The notes: generated by a model not told the origin, from the letters alone. Shown: positions 1 through 5,610, numbered from the stretch's first letter. The stretch: DNA of 7,122 nt from Xanthobacteraceae bacterium (GCA_030037185.1 JASHRR010000603.1:1-7122); one strand, 5' to 3'. Numbers and translations: made by a program.

Positions 1-285
1 TGGTGCTAACGGCCCCGTTTACATAGCTGTTGCGTTAGCGACCTCTGCGGCTTCGTGCGGCGCGCTAGATTTAAAGCCCTCGGCGCTGCCGGGGAACGTA
101 TGAGTCTGCCCGACGGCGGCTCCCCCCCCCCCGAGTCCGCCAGCGGTGATGGGAAGCTACATTGCCTGGCACAGGGCGCCGTTGCACGACGCGGCCATGC
201 ACCTATAGTAAAGGAAGAATTTGATGGGACCCTTGGGGGCCAGGCGGAGACAGTGCGTAGCCGGGGCTAGAGCGCCGGCCTGAAG

Positions 286-303
286 TCCGGGTTGAAACCC
301 GGA
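286..303. repeat. Perfect 8-bp hairpin upstream of mnmA
   Basis: TCCGGGTT (286-293) pairs perfectly with AACCCGGA (296-303), leaving a two-base centre. In RNA the innermost pairs would open to a TTGAAA-type loop. There is no following T run, so it is not a canonical rho-independent terminator. It lies about 100 bases before the mnmA start, so it could be in the mnmA leader or end an upstream transcript. Confidence 0.5.
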
Positions 304-385
304 GGTTCGCCTGACCCGCTTGGATTTCGCCAGCTTTATCGTCGCGGCGGCGTCAGGCCGGAAAAATCCGCGCCGCTTTTTCGAC

Positions 386-390
386 AGGAG
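386..390 (+). promoter_or_regulatory. Shine-Dalgarno AGGAG for mnmA
   Basis: AGGAG at 386-390 is the only good ribosome-binding motif before mnmA. It overlaps the in-frame GTG at 390, which makes that GTG unlikely as a start. It lies 14 bases before the ATG at 405, longer than the usual spacing but usable. This favours ATG 405, which also gives the N-terminus [11 protein letters not shown], similar to that of Bradyrhizobium-type MnmA proteins. Confidence 0.5.
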
Positions 391-404
391 TGACCGGTCG
401 GCAA

Positions 405-1640
405 ATGCGAAACAGTCTCGATATCGAAGGGCGGCCGTCCGAAACGCGGGTCGTCGTCGCCATGTCGGGCGGCGTCGATTCCGCCGTGACGGCTGCGCTC
501 CTCAAGGGCGAGGGGTATGACGTGGTCGGCGTTACGCTCCAATTGTACGATCACGGCGCCGCCACGCATCGTAAGGGCGCCTGCTGTGCAGGCCAGGATA
601 TCCACGACGCCCGCATGGTCGCCGGCAGCATCGGCATCCCGCATTACGTTCTCGATTATGAGAGCCGCTTCAAGAAGGCGGTCATCGACCGTTTCGCCGA
701 CAGTTACGTAGCGGGCGAAACACCGGTGCCGTGCGTCGATTGCAATCAGGCGATCAAGTTTCATGACTTGCTGATAACCGCCCGCGAGCTCGGCGCCAAG
801 GCGTTGGCGACCGGGCACTACATCGCCTCCCGCGCGCTGCCGGGCGGCGGGCGTGCTCTCTATCGCGCCCGCGACGAAGAGCGCGACCAGAGCTATTTTC
901 TGTTTGCGACCACACGCGAGCAAATCGAGTTTCTGCGCTTCCCTTTGGGCGATCTTACCAAGGCCCAGACGCGAGAGCTGGCGCGCCGCTTTGCATTGCC
1001 GGTGGCCGAAAAGCCCGACAGTCAGGACATCTGCTTTGTGCCGACGGGCCGTTATGCCGACGTGATTGAACGATTGAGGCCGGGCGCTGCGGCGGCGGGC
1101 GACATTGTCGATCTTTCCGGGCGGGTGCTCGGCCGACATGCCGGAATCATCAATTTCACGATCGGGCAGCGACGCGGGCTTGGCATCGCCGCCAGGGAGC
1201 CGCTCTATGTGGTGCGGCTCGATGCCGCGAACGGCCGCGTCGTGGTCGGCCCACGTGAGGCGCTTCGGACCACCCGCGTTGAGCTGCGCGACGTGAACTG
1301 GATCGGCGACGACCGGCCCGGGGCTGTCGCAGCAGATGGCCGTATCGACGTGTTCGTCAAAGTGCGCTCGACGCGTCCTCCGCATCCAGCCTGGCTCATG
1401 CGCAGCCCGGGCGGCGTCGAGGTGGAACTTGCAGATGGCGAAGAGGGTGTTGCTCCGGGCCAGGCCTGTGCGTTTTATGATGCCCGCGTGGGCCAGGCGC
1501 GCATGCTCGGCGGCGGCTTCATCCAATCAACAGCTCCGCGGACCGGCAGCGGCGCAATTGCAGCGGCGGGGCGGGCCGCTTCCATCCCCTCACCGCATGC
1601 GGGGGAGGGTAGGAAGAGCCATCCAATAAAGGTGACGTAA
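405..1640 (+). CDS. mnmA: tRNA-specific 2-thiouridylase MnmA
   Basis: MnmA (also called TrmU) activates U34 of tRNA-Lys, -Glu and -Gln with ATP and inserts sulfur received as a persulfide, forming the 2-thio group of mnm5s2U in the cytoplasm. The 411-residue product shows the PP-loop SGGVDS at residues 21-26. The catalytic cysteines are Cys113 (in [11 protein letters not shown]) and Cys210 (in DSQDICF), equivalent to the E. coli Cys102/Cys199 pair. ATGHY is at 136-140, DQSYFL at 161-166, and the C-terminal barrel includes TIGQRRGLG. The start is ATG 405; an in-frame GTG at 390 overlaps the AGGAG. The last roughly 35 residues after GGGFIQ are not conserved family sequence. They read through a palindromic repeat ([13 protein letters not shown]), so the 3' end was probably extended by a repeat insertion. 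The gene is followed after 12 bp by a methyltransferase gene, probably in one operon. Confidence 0.97.
   Translation: MRNSLDIEGRPSETRVVVAMSGGVDSAVTAALLKGEGYDVVGVTLQLYDHGAATHRKGACCAGQDIHDARMVAGSIGIPHYVLDYESRFKKAVIDRFADSYVAGETPVPCVDCNQAIKFHDLLITARELGAKALATGHYIASRALPGGGRALYRARDEERDQSYFLFATTREQIEFLRFPLGDLTKAQTRELARRFALPVAEKPDSQDICFVPTGRYADVIERLRPGAAAAGDIVDLSGRVLGRHAGIINFTIGQRRGLGIAAREPLYVVRLDAANGRVVVGPREALRTTRVELRDVNWIGDDRPGAVAADGRIDVFVKVRSTRPPHPAWLMRSPGGVEVELADGEEGVAPGQACAFYDARVGQARMLGGGFIQSTAPRTGSGAIAAAGRAASIPSPHAGEGRKSHPIKVT
1587..1609. repeat. REP-like GC palindrome inside the 3' end of mnmA
   Basis: CCCTC (1587-1591) pairs with GAGGG (1605-1609), and CCGC (1593-1596) pairs with GCGG (1599-1602) around a central CATG, giving an imperfect hairpin. 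This is the general form of the 'CTCCCC-GCA-GCGGGGAG' palindromes dispersed between genes in many Hyphomicrobiales, which translate as PSPHAGEG or PSPQAGEG when read through. Here it sits in frame within the last 20 codons of mnmA rather than after the stop. That it belongs to a multicopy family is inferred from memory of such repeats; copy number cannot be counted from this window. Confidence 0.6.
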
Positions 1641-1652
1641 GCGAGTGGGGCG

Positions 1653-2312
1653 ATGAGCAGGACTGGGGTCGAAAGGTACACGTTCGACAAGGACGTGGTG
1701 GAAAAAGCCTATGCTGGCTGGGCGCCGATCTACGATGTGGTGTTTGGCGCCATCTTCGCGCCGGGTCGCGCCGCCGCCGTCAGAGCGGCGGAACGCATCG
1801 GTGGCCGCGTGCTCGACGTCGGCGTCGGCACTGGGATTTCGCTCGCCCAATACTCATCCCGAAACAAGATTGTCGGCATCGACCTTTCAGAACCGATGCT
1901 GCGCCGCGCCAAGGCCCGCCTGCGCCGGCACCCGCTCGCCAACGTAGACATGCTTGCCGTGATGGATGCCGAGCGGCTCGGTTTTCCGGATGCGTTCTTC
2001 GACGTCGTGGTCGCGCAATTCGTGATCACGGCGGTGCCTGATCCGGAGATGGCCCTCGACGAGTTCGCCCGCGTGGTCAAGCCAGGAGGCGAGATTGTTT
2101 TGGTCAATCACCTTGGCGCCGAGACTGGGTTGCGGCGGGTCTACGAGACCCGCTTCGCCCCCTTCATCCGCCATCTCGGCTGGCGAGCGGAATTCCCGTT
2201 TGCAAGGCTCGACGCCTGGGCCCGGCGCGCCGGCTATCGCCTGGCGGAGCGGCGGCAAGTGCAGCCGCTTGGCCATTTCACCCTGATGCGCTTTCGCAGA
2301 GCCTCGAACTAG
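1653..2312 (+). CDS. pmtA: PmtA-type phosphatidylethanolamine N-methyltransferase (class I SAM methyltransferase)
   Basis: The 219-residue product is a class I SAM-dependent methyltransferase. Motif I VLDVGVGTG is at 53-61, the ribose-binding acidic residue is in GIDLSEPML (D77), motif II/III is MDAERLGFPD (104-113) then FDVVVAQFV (116-124), and VVKPGGEIVLVNH is at 141-153. The N-terminal AYAGWAPIYDVVFG, the VVAQFVITAVPDPE stretch and the C-terminal PLGHFTLMRF fit the Rhodobacter/Bradyrhizobium PmtA family. That family methylates phosphatidylethanolamine stepwise toward phosphatidylcholine at the inner membrane face. The length is typical and there is no signal or membrane segment. The start ATG lies 12 bp after the mnmA stop with only a weak GAGTGGGG ribosome site, suggesting co-transcription. 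Substrate is inferred from resemblance; it could instead act on another small molecule such as a quinone precursor. Confidence 0.8.
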   Translation: MSRTGVERYTFDKDVVEKAYAGWAPIYDVVFGAIFAPGRAAAVRAAERIGGRVLDVGVGTGISLAQYSSRNKIVGIDLSEPMLRRAKARLRRHPLANVDMLAVMDAERLGFPDAFFDVVVAQFVITAVPDPEMALDEFARVVKPGGEIVLVNHLGAETGLRRVYETRFAPFIRHLGWRAEFPFARLDAWARRAGYRLAERRQVQPLGHFTLMRFRRASN

Positions 2313-2333
2313 CCGGATTTCGATCAAGTCCGG
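2313..2333. terminator. Hairpin directly after pmtA
   Basis: CCGGATTT (2313-2320) pairs with AAGTCCGG (2326-2333) with one G-T wobble and a CGATC loop, starting at the base after the pmtA stop. No T tract follows, so it is at best a weak or rho-assisted terminator or an mRNA 3' end protector. Confidence 0.45.
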
Positions 2334-2404
2334 TCGCCTGCAGAAAGGCAAAGGTGCATCGCGCAGAGCAGGCTTTGGCACGGAACCCACCCCAACAACT
2401 CCGG

Positions 2405-2445
2405 TTGTCATCGGTCCGGCCCGAGGCAGTCCGACCGGATGACAA
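2405..2445. repeat. Long hairpin in the convergent intergenic zone
   Basis: TTGTCATCGGTC (2405-2416) pairs with GACCGGATGACAA (2433-2445) through 12 base pairs with one bulged base, enclosing a 16-base GC-rich loop. It lies between pmtA (+) and the DUF2188-like gene (-), whose transcripts converge here. It may terminate or protect either transcript. No T run is present on either side. Confidence 0.5.
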
Positions 2446-2465
2446 GCTGCGCCCCGCTGTCAGAT

Positions 2466-2485
2466 CGCGCAAACAAAGTTGCGCG
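2466..2485. repeat. Perfect 7-bp hairpin in the convergent intergenic zone
   Basis: CGCGCAA (2466-2472) pairs perfectly with TTGCGCG (2479-2485) around the loop ACAAAG. This is the third hairpin within 180 bp after pmtA. Together these structures probably separate the two converging transcripts. No T run follows. Confidence 0.45.
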
Positions 2486-2549
2486 GGGTCATCGCAATTA
2501 ATCATCAGCCCCGCATACGAGTTTGCCTGCGGCGCACCGCTTGAGGGTT

Positions 2550-2825
2550 TCAACGCAGAAGGAATCGCTCGAGAGGAGCGGGTAGAGGCGCCGCTTCGTC
2601 GTGGCGCAAGTCTTCGCCATATACCCACTCGGTGATGAAATGGCCGTCCTCGTGCCGCACCATCACTTCCGCGCGGCGTCCGGCAAGACCGTCCCTTTGC
2701 GCGAAAGCGATTGCGCTGCAGACCGCCTGGGTCTTGCTCGTATAGGTCTCCGGATATCGTCTTCCGCCCCGGACGATCTGCCACCGGGACTCCTCGCTGA
2801 CGACCACATATCGCGAATTTAACAT
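2550..2825 (-). CDS. Small DUF2188-like protein
   Basis: The 91-residue cytoplasmic protein begins RYVVVSEESRWQIVRGG and continues with a lysine/alanine helix segment (TSKTQAVCSAIAFAQRDG), then AEVMVRHEDGHFITEWVYGED. This is the layout of the DUF2188 family: a two-strand opening with a conserved tryptophan, a helix that introduces the repeated residues, then a V-HxxDGxI-xEW-YG strand pair. The function of the family is not established. The ATG at 2825 was chosen because AGGAAAG lies just upstream on the minus strand; the longer reading frame upstream to 3236 lacks family-like sequence. The C-terminal 20 residues (RHDEAAPLPAPLERFLLR) are poorly conserved in style. It is divergent from the DUF3175 gene, with candidate EcfG-type promoters in the shared 253-bp intergenic region. 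Confidence 0.75.
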   Translation of the reverse strand: MLNSRYVVVSEESRWQIVRGGRRYPETYTSKTQAVCSAIAFAQRDGLAGRRAEVMVRHEDGHFITEWVYGEDLRHDEAAPLPAPLERFLLR

Positions 2826-2904
2826 GGGCTTTCCTAATCGGACGTTTTTTCGCCGCGCCGCCCCTGACGACGACATCGGTCGCCCGACAACATGAGTACC
2901 TGCC

Positions 2905-2923
2905 GGCAACCCTTTGGGTTGCC
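2905..2923. repeat. Perfect 8-bp hairpin between the divergent genes
   Basis: GGCAACCC (2905-2912) and GGGTTGCC (2916-2923) form a perfect stem with a three-base loop (TTT on +, AAA on -). It would fall in the 5' leader of the DUF2188-like transcript if that starts from the candidate promoter near 2950-2974. It may be a leader hairpin, an operator, or a dispersed small palindrome. Confidence 0.5.
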
Positions 2924-2949
2924 CGCGGGATCGCAGCGCGTTTTCACAA

Positions 2950-2974
2950 AACGGGCAAGATTGCAAAAGGTTCG
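2950..2974 (-). promoter_or_regulatory. Candidate EcfG-like promoter for the DUF2188-like gene
   Basis: Read on the minus strand, CGAAC (2974-2970), 16 bases, then CGTT (2953-2950) differs from the EcfG consensus GGAAC-N16/17-CGTT at one position. It lies about 125 bases upstream of the DUF2188-like start. An inverted repeat CAAGATT (2956-2962) / AATCTTG (2977-2983) brackets the -35 and could be an operator. The match is weaker than the promoter on the other strand. Confidence 0.35.
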
Positions 2975-3019
2975 CGAATCTTGCGGCAGGCCGGTTGGTA
3001 ATCAGCTTTCCTGAGTCAT

Positions 3020-3045
3020 GGAACGCGCATGATGTTTTCGGCGTT
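3020..3045 (+). promoter_or_regulatory. EcfG-type (general stress response) promoter
   Basis: GGAAC (3020-3024), 17 bases, then CGTT (3042-3045) matches exactly the promoter consensus of the alphaproteobacterial general stress sigma factor EcfG (GGAAC-N16/17-CGTT). It sits 33 bases before the DUF3175 start codon, which gives a transcript leader of roughly 25 bases. Position, spacing and orientation all fit a real promoter. Confidence 0.7.
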
Positions 3046-3078
3046 TCGCCAAGTTGATTGGGTGCTCGTTGGTGAGCC

Positions 3079-3402
3079 ATGAAAAAGCCTTCCCGCCCGG
3101 CTCCGCGCACACAGGCAGCGCCTCGTAAAGAGCCTGCGCTTTGGTCCGCTGAAGTAACGCGGGCAAGCAACGCCCTTGATCTGGAGCCGGGGATTTTCAC
3201 ATGGAAAGACCCAAAGCAGATCGCGGCGTCCCTCAAGCGCTCGGCCGAGACGAGCGATCGGAAAAAGGCCGATTCCTTTCGCTCCGCGCTTTCGATGCTG
3301 ACTTTCTATATCAACCGCGCCGGCACCAATCTCTCACAGTCGCGACGGCGCATATTGACGCGCGCCAAGAGCGAGTTGCGCAAGCAGTTCGGGCGCGTCT
3401 GA
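3079..3402 (+). CDS. DUF3175 family protein, probably stress-induced
   Basis: The 107-residue basic protein has a disordered K/R/P/A-rich N-terminus (1-19) followed by the DUF3175 domain. Recognisable blocks are WSAEVTRASNALDLEPGIF (22-40), DPKQIAASLKRSAE (44-57), SALSMLTFYINRAGTNL (69-85) and a helical basic C-terminus ending ELRKQFGRV. The biochemical function is unknown to me; the basic helical character would suit nucleic-acid or ribosome association, but that is only a guess. The start is ATG 3079, preceded by a modest GGTGA site. An exact EcfG-type promoter lies 33 bases upstream, so expression during starvation, osmotic or oxidative stress is likely. It is divergent from the DUF2188-like gene. 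Confidence 0.85.
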   Translation: MKKPSRPAPRTQAAPRKEPALWSAEVTRASNALDLEPGIFTWKDPKQIAASLKRSAETSDRKKADSFRSALSMLTFYINRAGTNLSQSRRRILTRAKSELRKQFGRV

Positions 3403-3709
3403 GGGTGAACGCATTTCATCCGGCTGCGCCTCGCAACACCCGCCCTGCGGTCCCTCCAAGCCGGATACGGGCTCGTATTGGATTACTTCAGCCGCAACAT
3501 GGTCAGCTGTCCGCCCGAGGGAATCCACCGGCCTGAGCGTTCAAGGAACCGCTAATCCCGATTTTCCACGCGGTCACTTCCTGTCGGGTCGCGGTTTCTC
3601 GCCGCCTTGCGGACCGCGCGGTACTGCCGCACGGGGGCAACCGTATAGGAGCTATTGTGTTTGGTCTTGAAAGGCTGGGGTGCATGTCCTGATAACTGGA
3701 TTGAGCACC
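3403..3709. other. Intergenic gap between the DUF3175 gene and the exported-protein gene
   Basis: Frames open here on both strands (for example 3334-3528 on -, overlapping the DUF3175 gene) have no family resemblance that I can see and poor ribosome sites. The gap contains a perfect 10-bp palindrome ACCGCGCGGT (3613-3622) and a 6-bp inverted repeat CGCGGT (3590-3595) / ACCGCG (3613-3618), which may mark the end of the DUF3175 transcript or an operator. No clear promoter for the downstream gene is visible. Confidence 0.4.
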
Positions 3710-4003
3710 ATGACAGGCAAGATGATGATCGGATTGGCCGCGGCTGCCATTGTCGCGTCCGTGACACCGATGAGCGTATCCGCTCAAGAAAACAAGCTGA
3801 AAGTCGCAATACCAAAGCGGGTATGCGAGATGGTAACCGCCGACACGCAGAATTGGGGGAAACAAAGGGTGCAAATTTGCGGCCCTGCTGGAGCTCGTGG
3901 CCAAGCCACCAAGCATCAAAAGCATCAAAGCAGGCTACAACAGACTCAAAAAAACCCACAGCAACCGAATCAAAGCCGACAGCAACAGAATCAAAACCGA
4001 TGA
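3710..4003 (+). CDS. Small exported protein with Gln/Asn-rich repeat tail
   Basis: From ATG 3710 the 97-residue product begins with a clear signal peptide: Lys at residue 4, hydrophobic core MMIGLAAAAIVASV, and SVSA followed by QE as the likely cleavage site near residue 25. The mature part has two cysteines (RVCEMVTADTQNWGKQRVQIC) that could form a disulfide in the periplasm, then GPAGARGQ and a tail rich in Gln, Asn, Lys and Arg. In-frame GTG (3680) and TTG (3701) starts exist upstream, but only 3710 puts the signal peptide at the N-terminus. The ribosome site is weak. I do not recognise the family. The tail is built from a 21-bp repeat that also reads sensibly in the +2 frame (TATESKP heptads, to a stop at 4017), so a frameshift near 3890-3930 is possible. 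Confidence 0.6.
   Translation: MTGKMMIGLAAAAIVASVTPMSVSAQENKLKVAIPKRVCEMVTADTQNWGKQRVQICGPAGARGQATKHQKHQSRLQQTQKNPQQPNQSRQQQNQNR
3937..3999 (+). repeat. 21-bp tandem repeat, three units
   Basis: Units are 3937-3957 (degenerate), 3958-3978 and 3979-3999. The last two differ at only two positions, and a partial fourth unit may follow to 4017. A smaller 9-bp repeat, AGCATCAAA twice, precedes it at 3912-3929. In the exported-protein frame the units encode Q/N/R-rich heptads; in the other forward frame they encode TTDSKKP, TATESKP, TATESKP. Confidence 0.8.
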
Positions 4004-4493
4004 CGGCTGAGAGCTAGGTAGGAAGTGTTCTCTTCTTAGAAAAAGCTGAGCATCCGGTTCTCAGTCGAAGCCGCTACGTTGCGTTGCGCGATGAGATCCC
4101 CGCGGGAGGCGTCATGCGCACGTTCGCGGTGAAGTGAGCGTTATAAAGAGGCGCAATTGCGCGGCCTTCGGCGGGGTGTCATTCCCCGTGCAGTTGCGCC
4201 GGTCACCGCACCCGCCGCCGCTATCGCCACGGCCTCAACATGAGACGTGACTCAGCGCGGCGGGTTTCTTCCGCACTCCCTCCGGCGTTCTGGGCGGAGA
4301 CAGCTCGATAAGCTGCCGGCCTTGTAAGTGCGCTCCTGCTTCGCTCGCCGGTCTTTCGAGTTGCCGATGACAGCACGCGGCCGGACGACACAAATACCGC
4401 CAATCGAAGGCGACCGCGTGCCCAATAAAATGAGGCGCCGACAATTGAGGGCTGCTTGCGCGTCAGGCGCCGGATCATGCACGCCGGGCAAAA
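4004..4493. other. Gene-poor stretch with a structured element
   Basis: No convincing gene is visible. Three overlapping minus-strand frames (4221-4497) and a plus frame (4328-4528) all look like random GC-rich reading. Some of this may be the further decayed downstream end of the remnant at 4494-4814. The notable content is the folded inverted-repeat element at 4150-4200. Confidence 0.4.
4150..4200. repeat. Inverted repeat folding as a three-way junction
   Basis: GGCGCAATTGC (4150-4160) pairs with GCAGTTGCGCC (4190-4200) through 11 base pairs with one G-T wobble. The helix can be extended by 4161-4162 with 4188-4189 to 13 pairs. Inside are two hairpins placed end to end: GCC-TTC-GGC (4164-4172) and GGGG-TGTCATT-CCCC (4173-4187). 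The left arm also contains the perfect 12-bp palindrome GCGCAATTGCGC (4151-4162). Nearly every base in the 51-base element is paired. It could be a small structured RNA, a transcript 3' end, or a miniature mobile palindrome. Confidence 0.6.
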
Positions 4494-4814
4494 TCACACG
4501 AGAGCCTGCAGCGCCATTGGGTGCCTAGTTGCCGGATCCTTACCGTCGATCGGGGCCTGGTTGCTCCGTAAACCGTCAGGAATCTCCACCGTCATTGAAA
4601 ACTAAAATGTCGGCACCTGGCTGTGCCGGTCGCAGCATTACCGAATCGCCTGGTTTGCCAACGGTGGTGACGCGATTGAACCCACATGGCAACAGCGTTC
4701 GCATCGCAGCCCACCCGGGCGCAACAATTTGATCGCGTGCCGTTTGCTGAAATATCCAGCCCAACCGCTTCCGGATTCAAACTGGATACCCGTGTTTGGA
4801 TTGAAAGCCATCAT
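4494..4814 (-). pseudogene. Frameshifted remnant of a phage-type structural protein gene
   Basis: On the minus strand an ATG-ATG pair at 4814-4809 has a good ribosome site (GGAG, 7 bases upstream). It opens MMAFNPNTGIQFESGSGW, then shifts frame to QTARDQIVAPG and NRVTTVGKPGDSVMLRPAQP, GADILVFNDGGDS and a stop at 4576. Sense-looking coding resumes in shifted frames: TVYG, then NQAPIDGKDPAT and PMALQALV, ending at the TGA at 4494-4496. The pattern VTTV-x3-GDSVxLPPAxPGxxIxVxNDG-x-TVYG-x-IDG resembles hypothetical tail or head-decoration-like proteins common in Hyphomicrobiales prophages. At least two frameshifts are needed, so the gene is probably dead. The family assignment rests on motif resemblance only. 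Confidence 0.45.
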
Positions 4815-4945
4815 TGAAATACTCCACCACACGGGGCGTAAACCGCACGAGCGAGTGGCAATCTCATCTGAACTTGGCACTCTGCAAGCCGCCGATACCC
4901 TCATGGTCGAGGAGGCTACAATGCGGCTCTTTTCAACATAGTACG

Positions 4946-5236
4946 TTAGCGGGGAGACTGTTTGGGGGCGGATGGCGGTGCCGGCATATCGCCGAAATTG
5001 GCGGGAGGCGCGGGTCGCTGATGCGATGGAGCCAAACCAGTCGTCGTAGGCGGGCTCAATTGAGCCCTCCTCTCATGATCGGCCCCCCAGTTATATCCTA
5101 TAACCAGTCCCACGAGAAACCCGAGAGCGGTGAGGGCGGAGGCTATCCACGGCCAGAACTTCCCGGCTCCATCAGACCCTTGAACGCCGAAACGACGCGA
5201 CTGATCGTTGCGATCGGTGTAGCGGGGATCAGACAT
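4946..5236 (-). CDS. Small single-pass inner membrane protein with Pro-rich tail
   Basis: The 96-residue product starts MSDPRYTDRNDQSRRFG, an N-terminus like that of many small membrane proteins in Bradyrhizobium relatives. A hydrophilic segment (1-26) is followed by one transmembrane helix at about 27-51 (FWPWIASALTALGFLVGLVIGY) and then a proline-rich tail with TTTGLAP and PAPPSAP stretches that is probably periplasmic. There is no enzymatic motif and no known function. The ATG at 5236 was chosen over longer upstream frames because MSDPRYTD is the conserved beginning; the GGGAATGGAAC before it gives a modest ribosome site. No promoter is obvious. The 7-bp inverted repeat centred at 5280 lies about 40 bases upstream and may be an operator. 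No gene partner is adjacent. Confidence 0.65.
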   Translation of the reverse strand: MSDPRYTDRNDQSRRFGVQGSDGAGKFWPWIASALTALGFLVGLVIGYNWGADHERRAQLSPPTTTGLAPSHQRPAPPANFGDMPAPPSAPKQSPR

Positions 5237-5610
5237 GTTCCATTCCCGTTCTCGGTTAGCCGATGGCGTTAACAAGCAAATTGCTTGCTGCCCGGAATGT
5301 TCCCAGCGGCGGCGTTCCCACCGCGCCGGCTCACTGCCGCATTTGTGGCGGTAACCGAACCGGGACTTTTGGGCCGCCACGGCAGCCGCGATCTTGCAGC
5401 GTTCTGACGAAACGCGTTGCCACACCGCAGCGCCGCCGGATTAGGGCCGCGGGCATAATGGAAGCATGGGTGATGGTTCTCGCACGGGCTTGATGGGCAA
5501 TATGCAACTCGCAGCGGTCTTGCATGTTTTTCGGGTTGCCTCAGCGCTTTGATATCGTGGTTGTGTTGATTCTGTGCCTCGTCTACCTCGCCGTTCAAGC
5601 AGGGGGGCCG
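5237..5610. other. Intergenic gap upstream of the membrane protein gene
   Basis: No gene is supported. Frames on both strands lack recognisable families. The gap contains the palindrome at 5273-5287, two GGGAAC boxes 15 bp apart on the minus strand (near 5298-5318), and an inverted repeat GTGGCGG / CCGCCAC flanking about 22 bases (around 5345-5380). These may be promoter or operator parts for the minus-strand gene at 4946-5236. Confidence 0.35.
5273..5287. promoter_or_regulatory. Palindrome upstream of the membrane-protein gene
   Basis: CAAGCAA (5273-5279) and TTGCTTG (5281-5287) form a perfect inverted repeat around one central A, 37 bases upstream of the ATG at 5236 on the minus strand. 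Its size and position suit a repressor or activator site, but no regulator is identified. Confidence 0.35.

Larger units (their letters stand above)
1..404. other. Leader region upstream of mnmA, no convincing gene
   Basis: No recognisable protein or RNA gene is visible. A frame open from the left edge on the + strand (2-103, 33 codons, ending NV-stop) could be the last residues of an upstream gene, but it is too short to judge. A GTG-started 71-codon frame at 55-270 has unremarkable composition and no homology that I recognise. Structural features are an inverted repeat GCTAACG (5-11) / CGTTAGC (33-39), a run of eleven C at 122-132, and a tight hairpin at 286-303. I checked for tmRNA, RNase P RNA and tRNA signatures and found none. 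The mnmA promoter should lie in the last 100 bases, but no clear -35/-10 pair stands out. Confidence 0.5.

Noticed and set aside
1..389. tmRNA, RNase P RNA, SRP RNA or tRNA upstream of mnmA
   Set aside because: The hairpins and the TGGTGCTAACGG start prompted a check. No T-arm, tag reading frame or conserved RNA core was found.
390..404. GTG at 390 as the mnmA start
   Set aside because: The AGGAG ribosome site overlaps this GTG, leaving no spacing, and family N-termini fit ATG 405 better.
336..1526. 396-residue minus-strand open frame
   Set aside because: It lies wholly antisense to mnmA, whose motifs are unmistakable. The frame reflects GC-rich third positions and has no family-like sequence.
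1887..2411. 174-residue minus-strand frame over pmtA
   Set aside because: It is antisense to the methyltransferase motifs and has no recognisable protein features.
2826..3236. Upstream extension of the DUF2188-like frame
   Set aside because: The extension has low-complexity, non-family sequence and crosses the intergenic promoters and part of the DUF3175 gene. The ATG at 2825 has the better ribosome site.
3201..3536. 111-residue + frame overlapping the DUF3175 gene
   Set aside because: It is a shifted frame of the DUF3175 coding region that runs into intergenic DNA and has no motif.
3668..3697. Sigma-70 promoter TTGAAA with a GATAAC-like -10
   Set aside because: It would start transcription about six bases before the ATG at 3710, too close to carry a ribosome site, and the -10 match is poor.
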